From Rhodoplanes elegans (lineage in GTDB: Bacteria > Pseudomonadota > Alphaproteobacteria > Rhizobiales > Xanthobacteraceae), in the NCBI RefSeq assembly GCF_016653355.1, contig NZ_NHSK01000156.1, forward strand, positions 27,627 to 91,626: a stretch of 64,000 nt of DNA, given 5' to 3'. Below the pieces are notes generated by a model. The model made no database searches. It was given only the letters and a program-made list of their open reading frames with translations, and had not been told where the DNA came from. Positions 27,173-36,922 of the stretch are shown here, piece after piece. The position numbers and the translations under genes were made by a program. Position 1 is the stretch's first letter, and each line of letters opens with the position of its first letter.

Positions 27173-29050
27173 ATGCAGTTCAGTAAGGAAACGACGTTCA
27201 ACATCTGGTACGTCGTTGCGGCCATTTTTGGCGTGTTGCTGATCCAGCATTTCTGGATCGAGAGCCAGCGCGTCGAGCCCATCCCCTATAGCGAATTCGA
27301 GCGTTACCTCGATGATGGAAAGATCAACAACATCGTTGTCGGCAATCAGTTCATCCGCGGTTACTTCAAGGAACCGCGCGAAGGTCGCACGCAATTTGTC
27401 ACCACGCGGGTCGATCCGGCTTTGGCCCAGAAGCTTGCGGAAAAAGGCGTACGCTTTACTGGCGCCGTCGAAAGCACGTTTCTGCGCGACGTTCTTTCCT
27501 GGGTGCTTCCCATCCTGCTTTTCTTCGGCCTGTGGATGTTCGTGTTCCGGCGGATTGCCGAGAAGCAGGGGCTGGGCAATTTCCTGCCGATCGGCAAGAG
27601 CAAGGCCAAGGTCTATGTAGAGAAGGATATCAAGGTCACGTTCAACGACGTCGCCGGCGTCGATGAAGCCAAGGAAGAACTGAAGGAGGTCGTCGCTTTT
27701 CTGCGGGCGCCGCAGGACTATGGCCGGCTCGGAGCACGCATCCCGAAGGGCGTCCTCCTGGTGGGACCGCCCGGCACCGGCAAGACGTTGCTCGCGCGCG
27801 CGATCGCAGGCGAGGCCGGAGTGCCGTTTTTATCGATCAACGGCTCCGAGTTCGTGGAGATGTTCGTCGGTGTTGGGGCGGCGCGCGTGCGCGACCTGTT
27901 CGAGCAGGCGAGAAGCATGGCGCCATGCATTATATTCATCGATGAGCTCGACGCCCTCGGTAAGGCGCGTGGCGCGTTTCCCGCGGTCGGAGGTCATGAC
28001 GAGCGCGAACAGACGCTTAATCAGCTTCTGGTTGAGTTGGATGGCTTCGATCCGGCCCAGGGCATCGTTCTCCTGGCCGCCACCAACCGGCCGGAAATTC
28101 TCGATCCGGCCCTTTTGCGCGCGGGCCGCTTCGATCGCCAGGTTCTCATCGACCGTCCTGACAAGACGGGACGTGTGCAGATTCTCAAGGTGCACATGCG
28201 CAAAGTGACGCTGGCCGAGGATGTCGACGCGGAAAAGATCGCGGCTCTGACCACGGGATTTACCGGCGCCGACCTCGCCAATCTGGTCAACGAAGCCGCC
28301 CTCCTGGCCACCCGCCGGGGCGCGTCGGCGGTGGCCATGCAGGATTTTACCGCGGGCGTCGAACGCATCGTTGCGGGTCTGGAAAAGAAGAATCGACTGC
28401 TCAATCCGGACGAACGAAAGGTTGTTGCTTATCACGAGATGGGCCATGCGCTGGTGGCGCTGGCGATGTCCAAGACCGATGCCGTGCACAAGGTCTCGAT
28501 CATTCCGCGCGGGGTGGGCGCGCTTGGCTATACGATTCAGCGGCCGACCGAGGACCGCTATTTGATGACCCGCGACGAACTCGAAGCCAAAATCGCTGTT
28601 CTGTTGGGCGGACGCGCGGCCGAAAAATTGGTGTTTGGCAAGCTCTCGACCGGCGCCGCCGACGATCTCGCCAAGGTGACCGACATCGCGCGCAATATGG
28701 TCGTGCGCTACGGCATGGACGAAACTCTCGGCTATGTCGTGTACGAACCCGAACGGCCCTCGTTTTTGGGCAACGTTCCGGGCCCGGCGCCAAACGAGCG
28801 TCATTTCAGCGAAGCAACGGCCGAAACGATCGACGCAGCCGTGAAGTCGATCGTGCATGCGGTATTCGACCGGACGACCGCAATCCTTACGGCCAACCGT
28901 GACGTTCTGGAGCGATGCGTCAAATCCCTGCTCGAAAAAGAGACCTTGAACGAAGACGAACTGCGCGAACTCACCCGCGACCTGCGCTTGTCGGACGCTC
29001 AGGCCGTACCTTCGCTGGCTGTGACGGCAGCGCAAGTCGCGAGGACGTGA
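27173..29050 (+). CDS. ftsH: FtsH-family membrane AAA+ zinc metalloprotease
   Basis: 625 residues. Two membrane segments flank a periplasmic domain ([39 protein letters not shown]). The AAA+ module has Walker A GPPGTGKT (near 198), Walker [13 protein letters not shown] and the second region of homology [20 protein letters not shown]. The protease has the zinc motif HEMGH (near 421), with a downstream acidic ligand in [11 protein letters not shown]. It is shorter at the C terminus than housekeeping FtsH. It degrades misfolded membrane and soluble proteins; a dedicated FtsH is typical of heat-resistance islands. Confidence 0.94.
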   Translation: MQFSKETTFNIWYVVAAIFGVLLIQHFWIESQRVEPIPYSEFERYLDDGKINNIVVGNQFIRGYFKEPREGRTQFVTTRVDPALAQKLAEKGVRFTGAVESTFLRDVLSWVLPILLFFGLWMFVFRRIAEKQGLGNFLPIGKSKAKVYVEKDIKVTFNDVAGVDEAKEELKEVVAFLRAPQDYGRLGARIPKGVLLVGPPGTGKTLLARAIAGEAGVPFLSINGSEFVEMFVGVGAARVRDLFEQARSMAPCIIFIDELDALGKARGAFPAVGGHDEREQTLNQLLVELDGFDPAQGIVLLAATNRPEILDPALLRAGRFDRQVLIDRPDKTGRVQILKVHMRKVTLAEDVDAEKIAALTTGFTGADLANLVNEAALLATRRGASAVAMQDFTAGVERIVAGLEKKNRLLNPDERKVVAYHEMGHALVALAMSKTDAVHKVSIIPRGVGALGYTIQRPTEDRYLMTRDELEAKIAVLLGGRAAEKLVFGKLSTGAADDLAKVTDIARNMVVRYGMDETLGYVVYEPERPSFLGNVPGPAPNERHFSEATAETIDAAVKSIVHAVFDRTTAILTANRDVLERCVKSLLEKETLNEDELRELTRDLRLSDAQAVPSLAVTAAQVART

Positions 29051-29053
29051 CCG

Positions 29054-29791
29054 ATGTTTCCGATCCAAAACGGCGTACCGCACCGCAGCGCGCCATTCGT
29101 AACCTGGAGCCTGATCGCGATCAACGTAGCTGTGTTTCTTTACCAGGTCAGTCTTCCGGCACCGGCGCTGGATCGATTCCTGGTGGAATACGCACTCATT
29201 CCCGGACGCTATTTCGTTCCGCTGCCCTTTCTGCCCGAGCCCACGCTTCAGGATTATCTACCGTTTCTCACCAACATGTTCCTGCACGGCGGTTGGCTGC
29301 ATCTGATCTTGAACATGTGGACGTTGTTTCTGTTCGGGCCGACGGTCGAAGATCGAATGGGAAGAAGCCGCTACCTGCTTTTCTATTTGATTTGCGGGAT
29401 CGCTGCCTCGACAGCGCATGCGTATTTTAATGCAACATCGTTTGTTCCGGCTTTGGGCGCCTCCGGTGCGATCGCCGGCGTCATCGGCGCCTTCGTCCGT
29501 CTTTTTCCGCTGGCGAATTTGATCGTCGTCATTCCGATCTTCTTCTTTCCGTTCTTTTTTGAAGTTCCGGCACTTTTGTTCGCTGGATTGTGGTTTCTCA
29601 TGCAATTCGTGCAAGGAACGATCGAGCTTGTCAGCCCCTCGACGGGGGGCGGCATCGCGTGGTGGGCGCATATCGGCGGATTCATAGCCGGCGTGCTGCT
29701 GACATCGCTTCTGACGCGACCGCGACGAACCTATCGCAAATACTACCTCGACGAAGGAATCTATGGTTTCACGCCGAATGGCCGACGCTAA
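29054..29791 (+). CDS. rhomboid-family intramembrane serine protease
   Basis: 245 residues, 3 bp after ftsH. Six to seven membrane segments are visible. Rhomboid signatures are present: FLTNMFLHGGWLHLILNMWTLFLFG, the catalytic serine in ALGASGAIAGVIGAF and the catalytic histidine in WWAHIGGFIAGVLL. It cleaves transmembrane substrates within the bilayer. With the flanking FtsH and the ClpP-fold membrane protease it forms a set of three membrane proteases in one operon. Confidence 0.9.
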   Translation: MFPIQNGVPHRSAPFVTWSLIAINVAVFLYQVSLPAPALDRFLVEYALIPGRYFVPLPFLPEPTLQDYLPFLTNMFLHGGWLHLILNMWTLFLFGPTVEDRMGRSRYLLFYLICGIAASTAHAYFNATSFVPALGASGAIAGVIGAFVRLFPLANLIVVIPIFFFPFFFEVPALLFAGLWFLMQFVQGTIELVSPSTGGGIAWWAHIGGFIAGVLLTSLLTRPRRTYRKYYLDEGIYGFTPNGRR

Positions 29792-29812
29792 GCACCCCGG
29801 AGATCTGCTTTC

Positions 29813-30643
29813 ATGAGCTTTAATGATATCTTTTGGCTGTTCTTCATGTTCACGGCCCTGCAGCCCCTGCTGCGGCAGCGCATGCTGGAGGCGATGCGAA
29901 CACGAAAAATAGCGCAGATCGAACGCGATCGGAACTCCCGCGTGATCCTGCTGGTGCATCGGCAGGAAACAATGCGACTGCTTGGCTTTCCGCTGATGCG
30001 TTACATCGACGTGAACGACTCCGAGGATGTCCTGCGCGCCATTCACATGACTGATGACGAAGTGCCGCTCGACATCGTGCTTCACACCCCCGGCGGTCTC
30101 GTGCTTGCCGCTTTGCAGATTGCGCGCGCAATCCGCGCGCACAAGGCGAAAGTCACCGTCTTCGTGCCTCATTATGCGATGTCGGGCGGTACGCTCATTG
30201 CACTCGCGGCCGATGAGATCGTCATGTGCCGACATTCCGTGCTCGGCCCCATCGACCCGCAGCTCGGACAATCGCCCGCTGCCTCTCTGCTCAAGGTGGT
30301 CGAGCAGAAGCCGATTGCAGAGATCGACGATCAGACCCTGCTCCTTGCGGATGTCGGCCGCAAGGCTATCGCCCAGGTCAAGGCGGCGGCGAAGGAGCTT
30401 CTTGCCGACAAGATGGCCGAGGACAAGGCTGAAGCGCTCGCTGAAAAGCTATCGACCGGACAATGGACGCACGACTATCCGATTTCGCCCACGGAGGCCA
30501 AAGACCTGGGCCTTCCGGTCAGCACGAACATGCCGGACGCCGTGCTTGAGCTGATGACCCTTTATCCCCAGCCGGTGCGGTCGCAGGGGGGCGGGGTCGA
30601 ATATCTCCCGGTGCCGCGCCAGAAGGAAGCGTTGCGAAAGTGA
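29813..30643 (+). CDS. ClpP-fold membrane serine protease (SDH family)
   Basis: 276 residues. One N-terminal hydrophobic anchor (FWLFFMFTALQPLL) precedes a ClpP/SppA-like domain: VPLDIVLHTPGGLVLAALQIA forms the oxyanion region and VPHYAMSGGTLIALAADEIVM carries the nucleophile serine. A Lys/His/Asp dyad is not as obvious; the SDH clan is proposed to use Ser-Asp-His, and HSVLGPIDPQLG is the likely region. A helical insertion and a short C terminus follow. It probably acts on the cytoplasmic side of the membrane; substrate unknown. Confidence 0.82.
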   Translation: MSFNDIFWLFFMFTALQPLLRQRMLEAMRTRKIAQIERDRNSRVILLVHRQETMRLLGFPLMRYIDVNDSEDVLRAIHMTDDEVPLDIVLHTPGGLVLAALQIARAIRAHKAKVTVFVPHYAMSGGTLIALAADEIVMCRHSVLGPIDPQLGQSPAASLLKVVEQKPIAEIDDQTLLLADVGRKAIAQVKAAAKELLADKMAEDKAEALAEKLSTGQWTHDYPISPTEAKDLGLPVSTNMPDAVLELMTLYPQPVRSQGGGVEYLPVPRQKEALRK

Positions 30644-30684
30644 CTTGAACCAGTGCAGCCAGAGATAAGTCGGCGGCGCAGCAG

Positions 30685-31185
30685 ATGGAGCCAATTATGA
30701 AATTGCTCGAACACTTGGACATCAAGACAACGCAATGGGAGGTGGCCAGCGCCTACGAGAAGTTCGAGCAAGTGGTCGTTCTCATTCTGACCGGCCTGAT
30801 CATCGTCGTTATCGCCACCGCGGTCTGGCATCTGGCAATTAAGGTCCTGTTCGGTCTCGTGCTGGCCAGCTTTGATCCGACAGAACCCGCCGTTTTCCAG
30901 ACAATCTTTGGGATGATTTTTACCGTGATTATCGCGCTCGAATTCAAGCATTCCATCCTGATTATGGTGAAACGCGAACAAAGCGTCGTGCAGGTGCGCA
31001 CGGTCGTCCTGATTGCAATGCTGGCTGTGATCCGGAAATTCATTATCATTGATATTTCCGCAGCGACCGCAAATCAGATGTTCGCATTGGCGGCTGGGGT
31101 TATCGCGCTCGGCGCCGTCTATTGGCTCGTCCGCGATCAGGACCGAAAGGCCGAGATCGCAGAGCGAGAGAGGCAGACAACATGA
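30685..31185 (+). CDS. psiE: PsiE-family membrane protein
   Basis: 166 residues, starting after a GGAG-like site. Four membrane segments (VVVLILTGLIIVVIATAVWHLA; FQTIFGMIFTVIIALEF; VVLIAMLAVIRKFIIID; MFALAAGVIALGAVYWLV) and the conserved EFKHSILI region match PsiE (phosphate-starvation-inducible E). The role is unknown, but PsiE is a regular member of heat-resistance loci. Its stop overlaps the thioredoxin start by 4 bp (ATGA). Confidence 0.83.
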   Translation: MEPIMKLLEHLDIKTTQWEVASAYEKFEQVVVLILTGLIIVVIATAVWHLAIKVLFGLVLASFDPTEPAVFQTIFGMIFTVIIALEFKHSILIMVKREQSVVQVRTVVLIAMLAVIRKFIIIDISAATANQMFALAAGVIALGAVYWLVRDQDRKAEIAERERQTT

Positions 31186-31622
31186 GTCAACACGTCACAC
31201 ATATCGTTTGCCCGCATTGCGATGCCGTCAACCGGATTCCGGCAGATAAGCCGTCCAAAGAGGCCAAATGCGGCCGCTGTCATCGTACGCTTTTTGACGG
31301 CCACCCGGCGGAAGTCACAAACGAACAGCTTGAGAAGCACATCAAGTCAAACGAAATCCCGGTCGTCGTCGATTTTTGGGCGCCATGGTGCGGACCCTGC
31401 CGCATGATGGCTCCCGCTTATGAGCGTGCTGCCGGACAACTGGAGCCGAACGCGCGGTTGCTGAAGTTGAACACCGAGAATGAACCAGACGCTGCCCAGC
31501 GTTACAGCATAAGTTCGATTCCAACCCTGATCATGTTCCGTAACGGCCAGGTTATCGATCGTATGAGCGGGGCCATGGACGAACGCCGCCTTCATCAATG
31601 GATTATGTCACACGCGCATTGA
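31182..31622 (+). CDS. trxC: thioredoxin 2 (TrxC-like) with zinc ribbon
   Basis: 146 residues from ATG 31182, overlapping psiE by 4 bp. The N-terminal zinc ribbon has two CxxC pairs (IVCPHCD and AKCGRCHR). The thioredoxin domain has the redox site FWAPWCGPCRMMAP and the cis-proline loop SSIPTLIMF. It reduces protein disulphides and is tuned to oxidative stress; a Trx is also typical of heat-resistance loci. Confidence 0.92.
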   Translation: MSQHVTHIVCPHCDAVNRIPADKPSKEAKCGRCHRTLFDGHPAEVTNEQLEKHIKSNEIPVVVDFWAPWCGPCRMMAPAYERAAGQLEPNARLLKLNTENEPDAAQRYSISSIPTLIMFRNGQVIDRMSGAMDERRLHQWIMSHAH

Positions 31623-31655
31623 CGCGTTCGTGTATCGACAACCGAGAGTCCGCCA

Positions 31656-32318
31656 ATGACGCGTCGACGAAAACCTGAAGCCGACATTTCAAAAGCTGAA
31701 GACGATCCGGTGATCGAAGCGGATATCGAGTCTTTCCCTGCGAGCGATCCGCCGGCCTGGATTCCCGCGCGCATCGGTCCTGCCGTGCCAATTCGGCCTG
31801 AGGAGCTTTCAAGTGCTCGAAATGAGGAGAAAACCATGCATGACACCCGAATCGATTTGCCGTCCAACGTCCGTGGAACTGTCATCGGGTTGCTTCAGGC
31901 ACGCCTAGCGGACGCCGCTGATCTTGCGAGCCAAGCCAAACAAGCCCATTGGAACGTCAAGGGACCAAGCTTTATAGCGCTGCACGAACTGTTCGATCAA
32001 GTCGCAACGACCGTGCGTGAGCATACGGACATGATCGCCGAACGCATCACAACGCTTGGCGGTACGGCCGAGGGCACGGTACGAGCGGCTGCCAAGCAAT
32101 CGACACTGAAAGAATACCCTATCGATATCATTGAAGGGCGTGCCCACGTCGCCACCCTTGCGGATGCGCTTGCCTCATTCGGCGCAAAGGTCCGAAGCAA
32201 CATCGAGGAGGCGGCAGAGGCTGGTGACCAGGGAACCGCCGACCTGTTTACCGAGATATCGCGAAGTATCGACAAGACACTTTGGTTTGTTGAAGCCCAC
32301 GGACAGGCGAAGTCATGA
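31656..32318 (+). CDS. dps: Dps-family ferritin-like protein with N-terminal extension
   Basis: 220 residues if read from ATG 31656. A start at 31836, with a better ribosome-binding site (GAGGAG), would give a normal 160-residue Dps. The Dps core shows the ferroxidase set (SQAKQAHWNVKGPSFIALHELFD, VREHTDMIAERITTLGG). The first 60 residues are acidic and contain ESFPASDPPAW, which I know as the hallmark of separate small proteins in Proteobacteria. So either two proteins share one frame or the peptide is fused to Dps. Dps protects DNA from iron and peroxide. Confidence 0.85.
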   Translation: MTRRRKPEADISKAEDDPVIEADIESFPASDPPAWIPARIGPAVPIRPEELSSARNEEKTMHDTRIDLPSNVRGTVIGLLQARLADAADLASQAKQAHWNVKGPSFIALHELFDQVATTVREHTDMIAERITTLGGTAEGTVRAAAKQSTLKEYPIDIIEGRAHVATLADALASFGAKVRSNIEEAAEAGDQGTADLFTEISRSIDKTLWFVEAHGQAKS

Positions 32319-32429
32319 GCCTTTGAAACGATGGAATCGCCCAAGAAGAAGCCGCACATCTGTTGCTCACCCGAAACGCCTAAAGGCGACAACTCTTCAT
32401 TTCCTTAGAAAGCAGAGACGCAATTGCAG

Positions 32430-33353
32430 ATGACCGCAAACTCGGGCCAAAACGCCAATCATTTCGGCTGGAACATCGTCACGCACGGCCTGCATGGACA
32501 TCCGTTTCTGCGCCAGAAGATTCACAGTAAGATTCGAACCCTTGAAAGGCATCTGCAGCGTTTCCCGGCGGATGCAGTACATCTTCTCATTGAGCTTGAA
32601 CGACATCCCCGCAAGGAAGAACACCGCGCCGTTTTGACGCTTCGGCTCCCGTCGCACATTCTGCATGCTGACAAGTCGGCAAAATCGGTCATTGCCGCCT
32701 TGTCGAGCGCGGTGAAGGCGCTTCTGGAAGAATTAAGGGATCTCAAAGAGAGGCTGCGGGAAGAGCCACAATGGAAGCGCAAGACGAGGCGCAATAAACT
32801 GTCTTTCTCTTCCGTGCCGAGAGAGAGCGGCGCGGAGCCGCAAAGTGCTACTGCAATGCGCGAAGCCTTCGTTGAAAGTCATCGTAGCCGTTTGACGCGG
32901 TTTGCGCGCAGAGTTGCCAATCGCGCTCGCAGCCAAGGCGACCAGATCACCGACCGCGAGCTTGCGGAATTAGTCGGGGAGGCAGAAGACAAGCTGGCGG
33001 CTTTGTCGAAACGTCAAAAGCCGACAAATGATCGCGCGCAGCTCTATCGCCTCGTCCGCGAGGCGATCGCACAGCGCGGCGGCGGCTCACGAAAAGAGCA
33101 TACTCCGAGTGCGCCCTCATCGCCGACCGAAGGAACCTCTCCAAAATCCGGTTTGTTGTCGGCGATGGATCAGGTGCTAGCTACATTATCCCCCTTCGAG
33201 CAAGAAGTTTTCGATTTGCATTACGTCGAAGGCTTCGAGACCTACGAGATCGCAATGATCGCCCGAAAGCCGGAGAGTCAGGTTAAGGACGCTATTCAGG
33301 CCATCGAGAATCAAATCCGCGGGAGCCTGCGGTCCGAGCCGGTTGAGAAATAG
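32430..33353 (+). CDS. hybrid of ribosome hibernation factor (HPF/RaiA) and sigma-70 region 4-like domain
   Basis: About 307 residues from ATG 32430; TTG 32424 is possible. Residues 1-110 resemble the S30AE fold (a basic helix PFLRQKIHSKIRTLERHLQRFP, then strand-like VLTLRLPSHILHADKSAK). Residues about 145-220 are helical and basic. The C terminus LATLSPFEQEVFDLHYVEGFETYEIAMIARKPESQVKDAIQAI is a region 4-like helix-turn-helix of sigma factors. No region 2 is present, so it is not a complete sigma factor. Both halves are inferred from pattern. It may couple ribosome silencing to transcription. Confidence 0.68.
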   Translation: MTANSGQNANHFGWNIVTHGLHGHPFLRQKIHSKIRTLERHLQRFPADAVHLLIELERHPRKEEHRAVLTLRLPSHILHADKSAKSVIAALSSAVKALLEELRDLKERLREEPQWKRKTRRNKLSFSSVPRESGAEPQSATAMREAFVESHRSRLTRFARRVANRARSQGDQITDRELAELVGEAEDKLAALSKRQKPTNDRAQLYRLVREAIAQRGGGSRKEHTPSAPSSPTEGTSPKSGLLSAMDQVLATLSPFEQEVFDLHYVEGFETYEIAMIARKPESQVKDAIQAIENQIRGSLRSEPVEK

Positions 33354-33390
33354 CAACATAGCACCGAAGGGGTGCTAGGGAGTCGATGCC

Positions 33391-33807
33391 ATGGCACTTG
33401 GCGATATCGAGCGATGGATGTGGGCAGACGCTTGCGATCTCCTGGCTCGCGCGGAGCGCCTACATCGTCAATTTTTCACGCCTCTTGCCGTCGAAGGTGC
33501 AATCGGTTGGTCGCCACCTGTTGACCTGTATGAGACGGAAAGCGAATTCATAGCGCTAATCGCGTTGCCTGGCGTGGCCCCGGGCGATGTCGAGATCAGG
33601 CTCCTGGGGCGGACGCTTGAAGTGCGTGGCCATCGTCGGCTACCGGCATTGGTTAGAGGCGCGGCCATTCATCGGCTTGAGATTCCTCAGGGACGTTTTT
33701 TGCTTCGATTCACGCTTCCCGAGGCGGCCGCAGCGCTTGCGGCGCGGGGGTTTGAGGATGGCTGCCTCCTTCTCCGTCTCGCCAAATCGGCACAAGGCGC
33801 AAAATGA
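33391..33807 (+). CDS. Hsp20-like small heat-shock protein (4)
   Basis: 138 residues. The alpha-crystallin core is recognisable (PPVDLYETESEFIALIALPGVAPGDVEI, GRTLEVRGHRRLP, GRFLLRFTLPE) but is divergent: the closing motif is RGFEDGCLLLRLAKS instead of the usual NGVLTL. Its stop overlaps the Lon start by 4 bp (ATGA), so it is translationally coupled to Lon and may feed it. Confidence 0.85.
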   Translation: MALGDIERWMWADACDLLARAERLHRQFFTPLAVEGAIGWSPPVDLYETESEFIALIALPGVAPGDVEIRLLGRTLEVRGHRRLPALVRGAAIHRLEIPQGRFLLRFTLPEAAAALAARGFEDGCLLLRLAKSAQGAK

Positions 33808-36170
33808 TGAACGAACAAGTCTCGCCATCAAAAAACCAGAGCAACACCGAGCTCCCGCCGGGCGCATTGATCTTGCTGCCCGTGCGCAACATGGTGCTGT
33901 TTCCCGGCGTTGTGATGCCGCTGACGGTGGGGCGGCCACGCTCTCAGGCCGCCGCCCAGGAAGCATTGCGCGGTGAGCGGCCGATCGGCATCGTGTTGCA
34001 AACCGATCCGACAGTGGACGAGCCGGGCGACGAGCAGCTTCATCGTATCGGCACGGTCGCGGAAATCCTGCGCTACGTGACGGCGCCGGACGGCACCCAT
34101 CATCTGATCGTCCGCGGCACGCGCCGGTTTCGCATCCAAAGCGTCTTGCCAGGATATCCCTTTCTGGCCGCGCAGGTGGAGGAAATCGGGGAATCCGAAG
34201 TTCTCACGCCGGAAATTGAAGGCCGGATGCAATTGCTGCGACAGCGGGCTCACGAGGCCATGCAGCTCTTGCCGAACGTGCCGGCGGAGCTTGTCGCGGG
34301 ACTCGACGGAGTTCAGTCCGCCGCGGCGCTGGCCGACTTCGTCGCCAACCTGATGGACATCAAGCCTGCGGATAAGCAGGACATCCTCGAAACATTCGAC
34401 GTCAAAACGCGGCTCGACAAGACCATTCGGTTCCTGACCGAGCGGATTCAGGTGCTCCGCATCAGCAAGGAGATTGGCGAGCAGACGCAGGAAACACTCA
34501 GTACGCAGCAACGCGAGCATATCCTGCGCGAGCAGATGCGACAGATCCAGCGTCAACTCGGCGAATCCGACGATCGGTCCGCGGAACTGGAAGAATTGAA
34601 GCGCGCCATCGAAGCGGCCGGAATGCCGAAGGAGGTCGAGGATCAGGCCGAGAAGGAGCTGCGGCGTCTCGAGCGGATGCCGGATGCCGCCGGCGAGTAC
34701 TCGATGATCCGCACCTATCTCGACTGGCTGATTGAATTGCCGTGGTCAAAGCTTGCCGAGGAGAGAATCGACATTCCAGAGGCGCGCCGCATCCTCGACG
34801 AGGACCACTACGATCTGGACAAGGTCAAGAAACGCATCCTCGAATACCTCGCGGTGCGCAAGCTCAATCCGGATGGCAAGGCGCCTATTCTATGTTTTGT
34901 CGGCCCGCCGGGCGTGGGCAAGACCTCGCTCGGCCAGAGCATCGCCCGGGCGACCGGACGTCCCTTCGCGCGCCTGAGCCTCGGCGGCGTTCACGACGAG
35001 GCGGAAATTCGCGGTCACCGCCGAACCTATATCGGTGCGCTGCCCGGCAACATTATTCAGGCCATTCGCAAGGCAGGCGCCCGCAATCCGGTCCTGATGC
35101 TCGATGAGATGGACAAGCTCGGCGCCGGTTTTCACGGCGACCCGTCATCGGCCCTTCTCGAAGTGCTCGATCCCGAGCAGAACCGCACGTTCCGCGACAA
35201 CTATCTAGGCCTGCCCTTCGACCTGTCGAAAGTGCTGTTCATCGGAACCGCCAATATTCCGGACAGCATTCCCGGTCCTCTGCGTGACCGCATGGAGATG
35301 ATCTCGGTCCCCGGTTACACCGAAGACGAAAAACTGCAGATCGCCAAGCGCTACCTCGTCAAGCGGCAGTTCGATGCGGCCGGGCTGAAGCCCGAGCAAT
35401 GCGAGATCGCCGACGAGGCGCTCCTTGGAATCATCCGGCATTACACGCGGGAAGCCGGCTGCCGTAACCTGGAGAGAGAAATCGGAGCACTCTGCCGCCA
35501 CGCTGCGATGCGGATTGCCGAGGGCAAAGATATTGCGGTCAAGATTGGCGAGGAGGACTTGACGACGGTTCTCGGGCCCCATCGCTTCGAGGATGAAGTC
35601 GCGATGCGCACCAGCGTGCCTGGTGTTGCCACCGGACTTGCCTGGACGCCGACCGGCGGCGACATCCTGTTCATCGAGGCGGCGCGCGTGCCCGGAAGCG
35701 GCAAGCTCATTCTGACGGGGCAACTTGGCGACGTGATGAAGGAGAGTGCGCAGGCGGCACTCAGTCTTGTCAAATCCCGTGCCGAGAGCCTCGGTATCGA
35801 CGTCGCCCAATTCGAAAAGTCCGACGTCCACGTTCATGTGCCTGCCGGTGCCATCCCGAAGGACGGCCCGAGTGCGGGCGTTGCCATGTTCATCGCCTTG
35901 ACCTCGCTGCTTACCGGCCGTACGGCACGAAGCGACACCGCGATGACAGGCGAGATTTCGCTTCGTGGACTGGTTCTTCCGATCGGCGGTGTCAAGGAAA
36001 AGGTCCTCGCTGCGGTGCGGGCAGGCATCGAAACGGTCATGCTTCCCGAACGAAACAAGAAGGATCTCGAAGATGTCCCTTCTGATGCGCGGCAACGGAT
36101 CAAATTCGTTTGGATGAAGACCGTTGACGATGCTGTCGCCGCGGCACTTGAACCGCCTAAGGGCAAGTAA
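33804..36170 (+). CDS. lon: Lon ATP-dependent protease
   Basis: 788 residues, the normal length. The N-terminal substrate-binding domain (LPVRNMVLFPGVVMPLTVGRP) is followed by the AAA+ module with Walker A GPPGVGKTSLGQSIA (near 366) and Walker B PVLMLDEMDKLG. The protease domain has catalytic serine in KDGPSAGVAMF (near 690) and lysine in PIGGVKEKVLAA. It degrades misfolded and regulatory proteins. A core genome normally has its own lon next to clpX; this is an additional copy in the island. Confidence 0.95.
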   Translation: MMNEQVSPSKNQSNTELPPGALILLPVRNMVLFPGVVMPLTVGRPRSQAAAQEALRGERPIGIVLQTDPTVDEPGDEQLHRIGTVAEILRYVTAPDGTHHLIVRGTRRFRIQSVLPGYPFLAAQVEEIGESEVLTPEIEGRMQLLRQRAHEAMQLLPNVPAELVAGLDGVQSAAALADFVANLMDIKPADKQDILETFDVKTRLDKTIRFLTERIQVLRISKEIGEQTQETLSTQQREHILREQMRQIQRQLGESDDRSAELEELKRAIEAAGMPKEVEDQAEKELRRLERMPDAAGEYSMIRTYLDWLIELPWSKLAEERIDIPEARRILDEDHYDLDKVKKRILEYLAVRKLNPDGKAPILCFVGPPGVGKTSLGQSIARATGRPFARLSLGGVHDEAEIRGHRRTYIGALPGNIIQAIRKAGARNPVLMLDEMDKLGAGFHGDPSSALLEVLDPEQNRTFRDNYLGLPFDLSKVLFIGTANIPDSIPGPLRDRMEMISVPGYTEDEKLQIAKRYLVKRQFDAAGLKPEQCEIADEALLGIIRHYTREAGCRNLEREIGALCRHAAMRIAEGKDIAVKIGEEDLTTVLGPHRFEDEVAMRTSVPGVATGLAWTPTGGDILFIEAARVPGSGKLILTGQLGDVMKESAQAALSLVKSRAESLGIDVAQFEKSDVHVHVPAGAIPKDGPSAGVAMFIALTSLLTGRTARSDTAMTGEISLRGLVLPIGGVKEKVLAAVRAGIETVMLPERNKKDLEDVPSDARQRIKFVWMKTVDDAVAAALEPPKGK

Positions 36171-36184
36171 CGCTAGCGTCGGCA

Positions 36185-36829
36185 ATGCTGGAATTCGTCA
36201 TCACCGCATTTGTCACATTCTTTGTGGTGATAGATCCGCTCGGGATTCTCCCGATCTTTATGGCTTTGACCGGAAAGAAGAGCGTCGGCATCCGGAAGCA
36301 AATTGCAGTTCGTGCCATCATTCTCGCTTCCGTAATTTTGATCGCGTTTGCGTTTGCCGGCGACACTGTTTTTCGTTTTCTGGGCATATCGCTCCCGGCG
36401 TTTCGAATTGCCGGAGGCCTGTTGCTTCTGCTGCTTTCGATCGACATGATTCTTGTGCGCCCAAGCGGACTACGGACCGCAACCAAGGCCGAAGAAGACG
36501 AGGCAGAAGAAAGCGCGGACATAGCGGTTTTCCCGCTTGCGGTTCCACTGATTGCTGGTCCCGGCGCAATGACATCCGTTCTTCTTATTATGGGAAAGGC
36601 AGGCAGCGATTTCCTGATTCAGCTTATTGCAATGTCTGTCCTCATCTCTGTGTTGCTGCTTTGCCTGTTGGTCTTCATCTTTGCATCGCGACTGATGACC
36701 GTGCTCGGATTGACAGGCGTCAATGTTATAGGACGCGTTTTCGGCATCGTGCTTGCTGGGCTCGCCATTCAATATATGCTCGACGGGCTTGCTGCTTATA
36801 TTGCGATTCTGAAGCCGTTTGGGGCGTGA
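36185..36829 (+). CDS. MarC-family integral membrane protein
   Basis: 214 residues with six membrane segments. Typical MarC features: FVTFFVVIDPLGILPIFMALTG at the start, FRIAGGLLLLLLSIDMI, and FPLAVPLIAGPGAMTSVLLIMG in the middle. It starts 14 bp after lon. The MarC family has no proven transport substrate; it was once thought to affect multidrug resistance. It is presumably co-transcribed with the gene before it. Confidence 0.85.
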   Translation: MLEFVITAFVTFFVVIDPLGILPIFMALTGKKSVGIRKQIAVRAIILASVILIAFAFAGDTVFRFLGISLPAFRIAGGLLLLLLSIDMILVRPSGLRTATKAEEDEAEESADIAVFPLAVPLIAGPGAMTSVLLIMGKAGSDFLIQLIAMSVLISVLLLCLLVFIFASRLMTVLGLTGVNVIGRVFGIVLAGLAIQYMLDGLAAYIAILKPFGA

Positions 36830-36922
36830 AGATCTCTGAGGACCTATTGGCCAGCGGTCGGTCTCTAGATCGATCGCGGTCTCGCAATTCGTCTCCGAAG
36901 CACAGCTGGTACGATAAAGCGT

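Noticed and set aside
27830..29083. A 417-residue frame antisense to ftsH
   Set aside because: Shadow of ftsH; no start signal, no domain.
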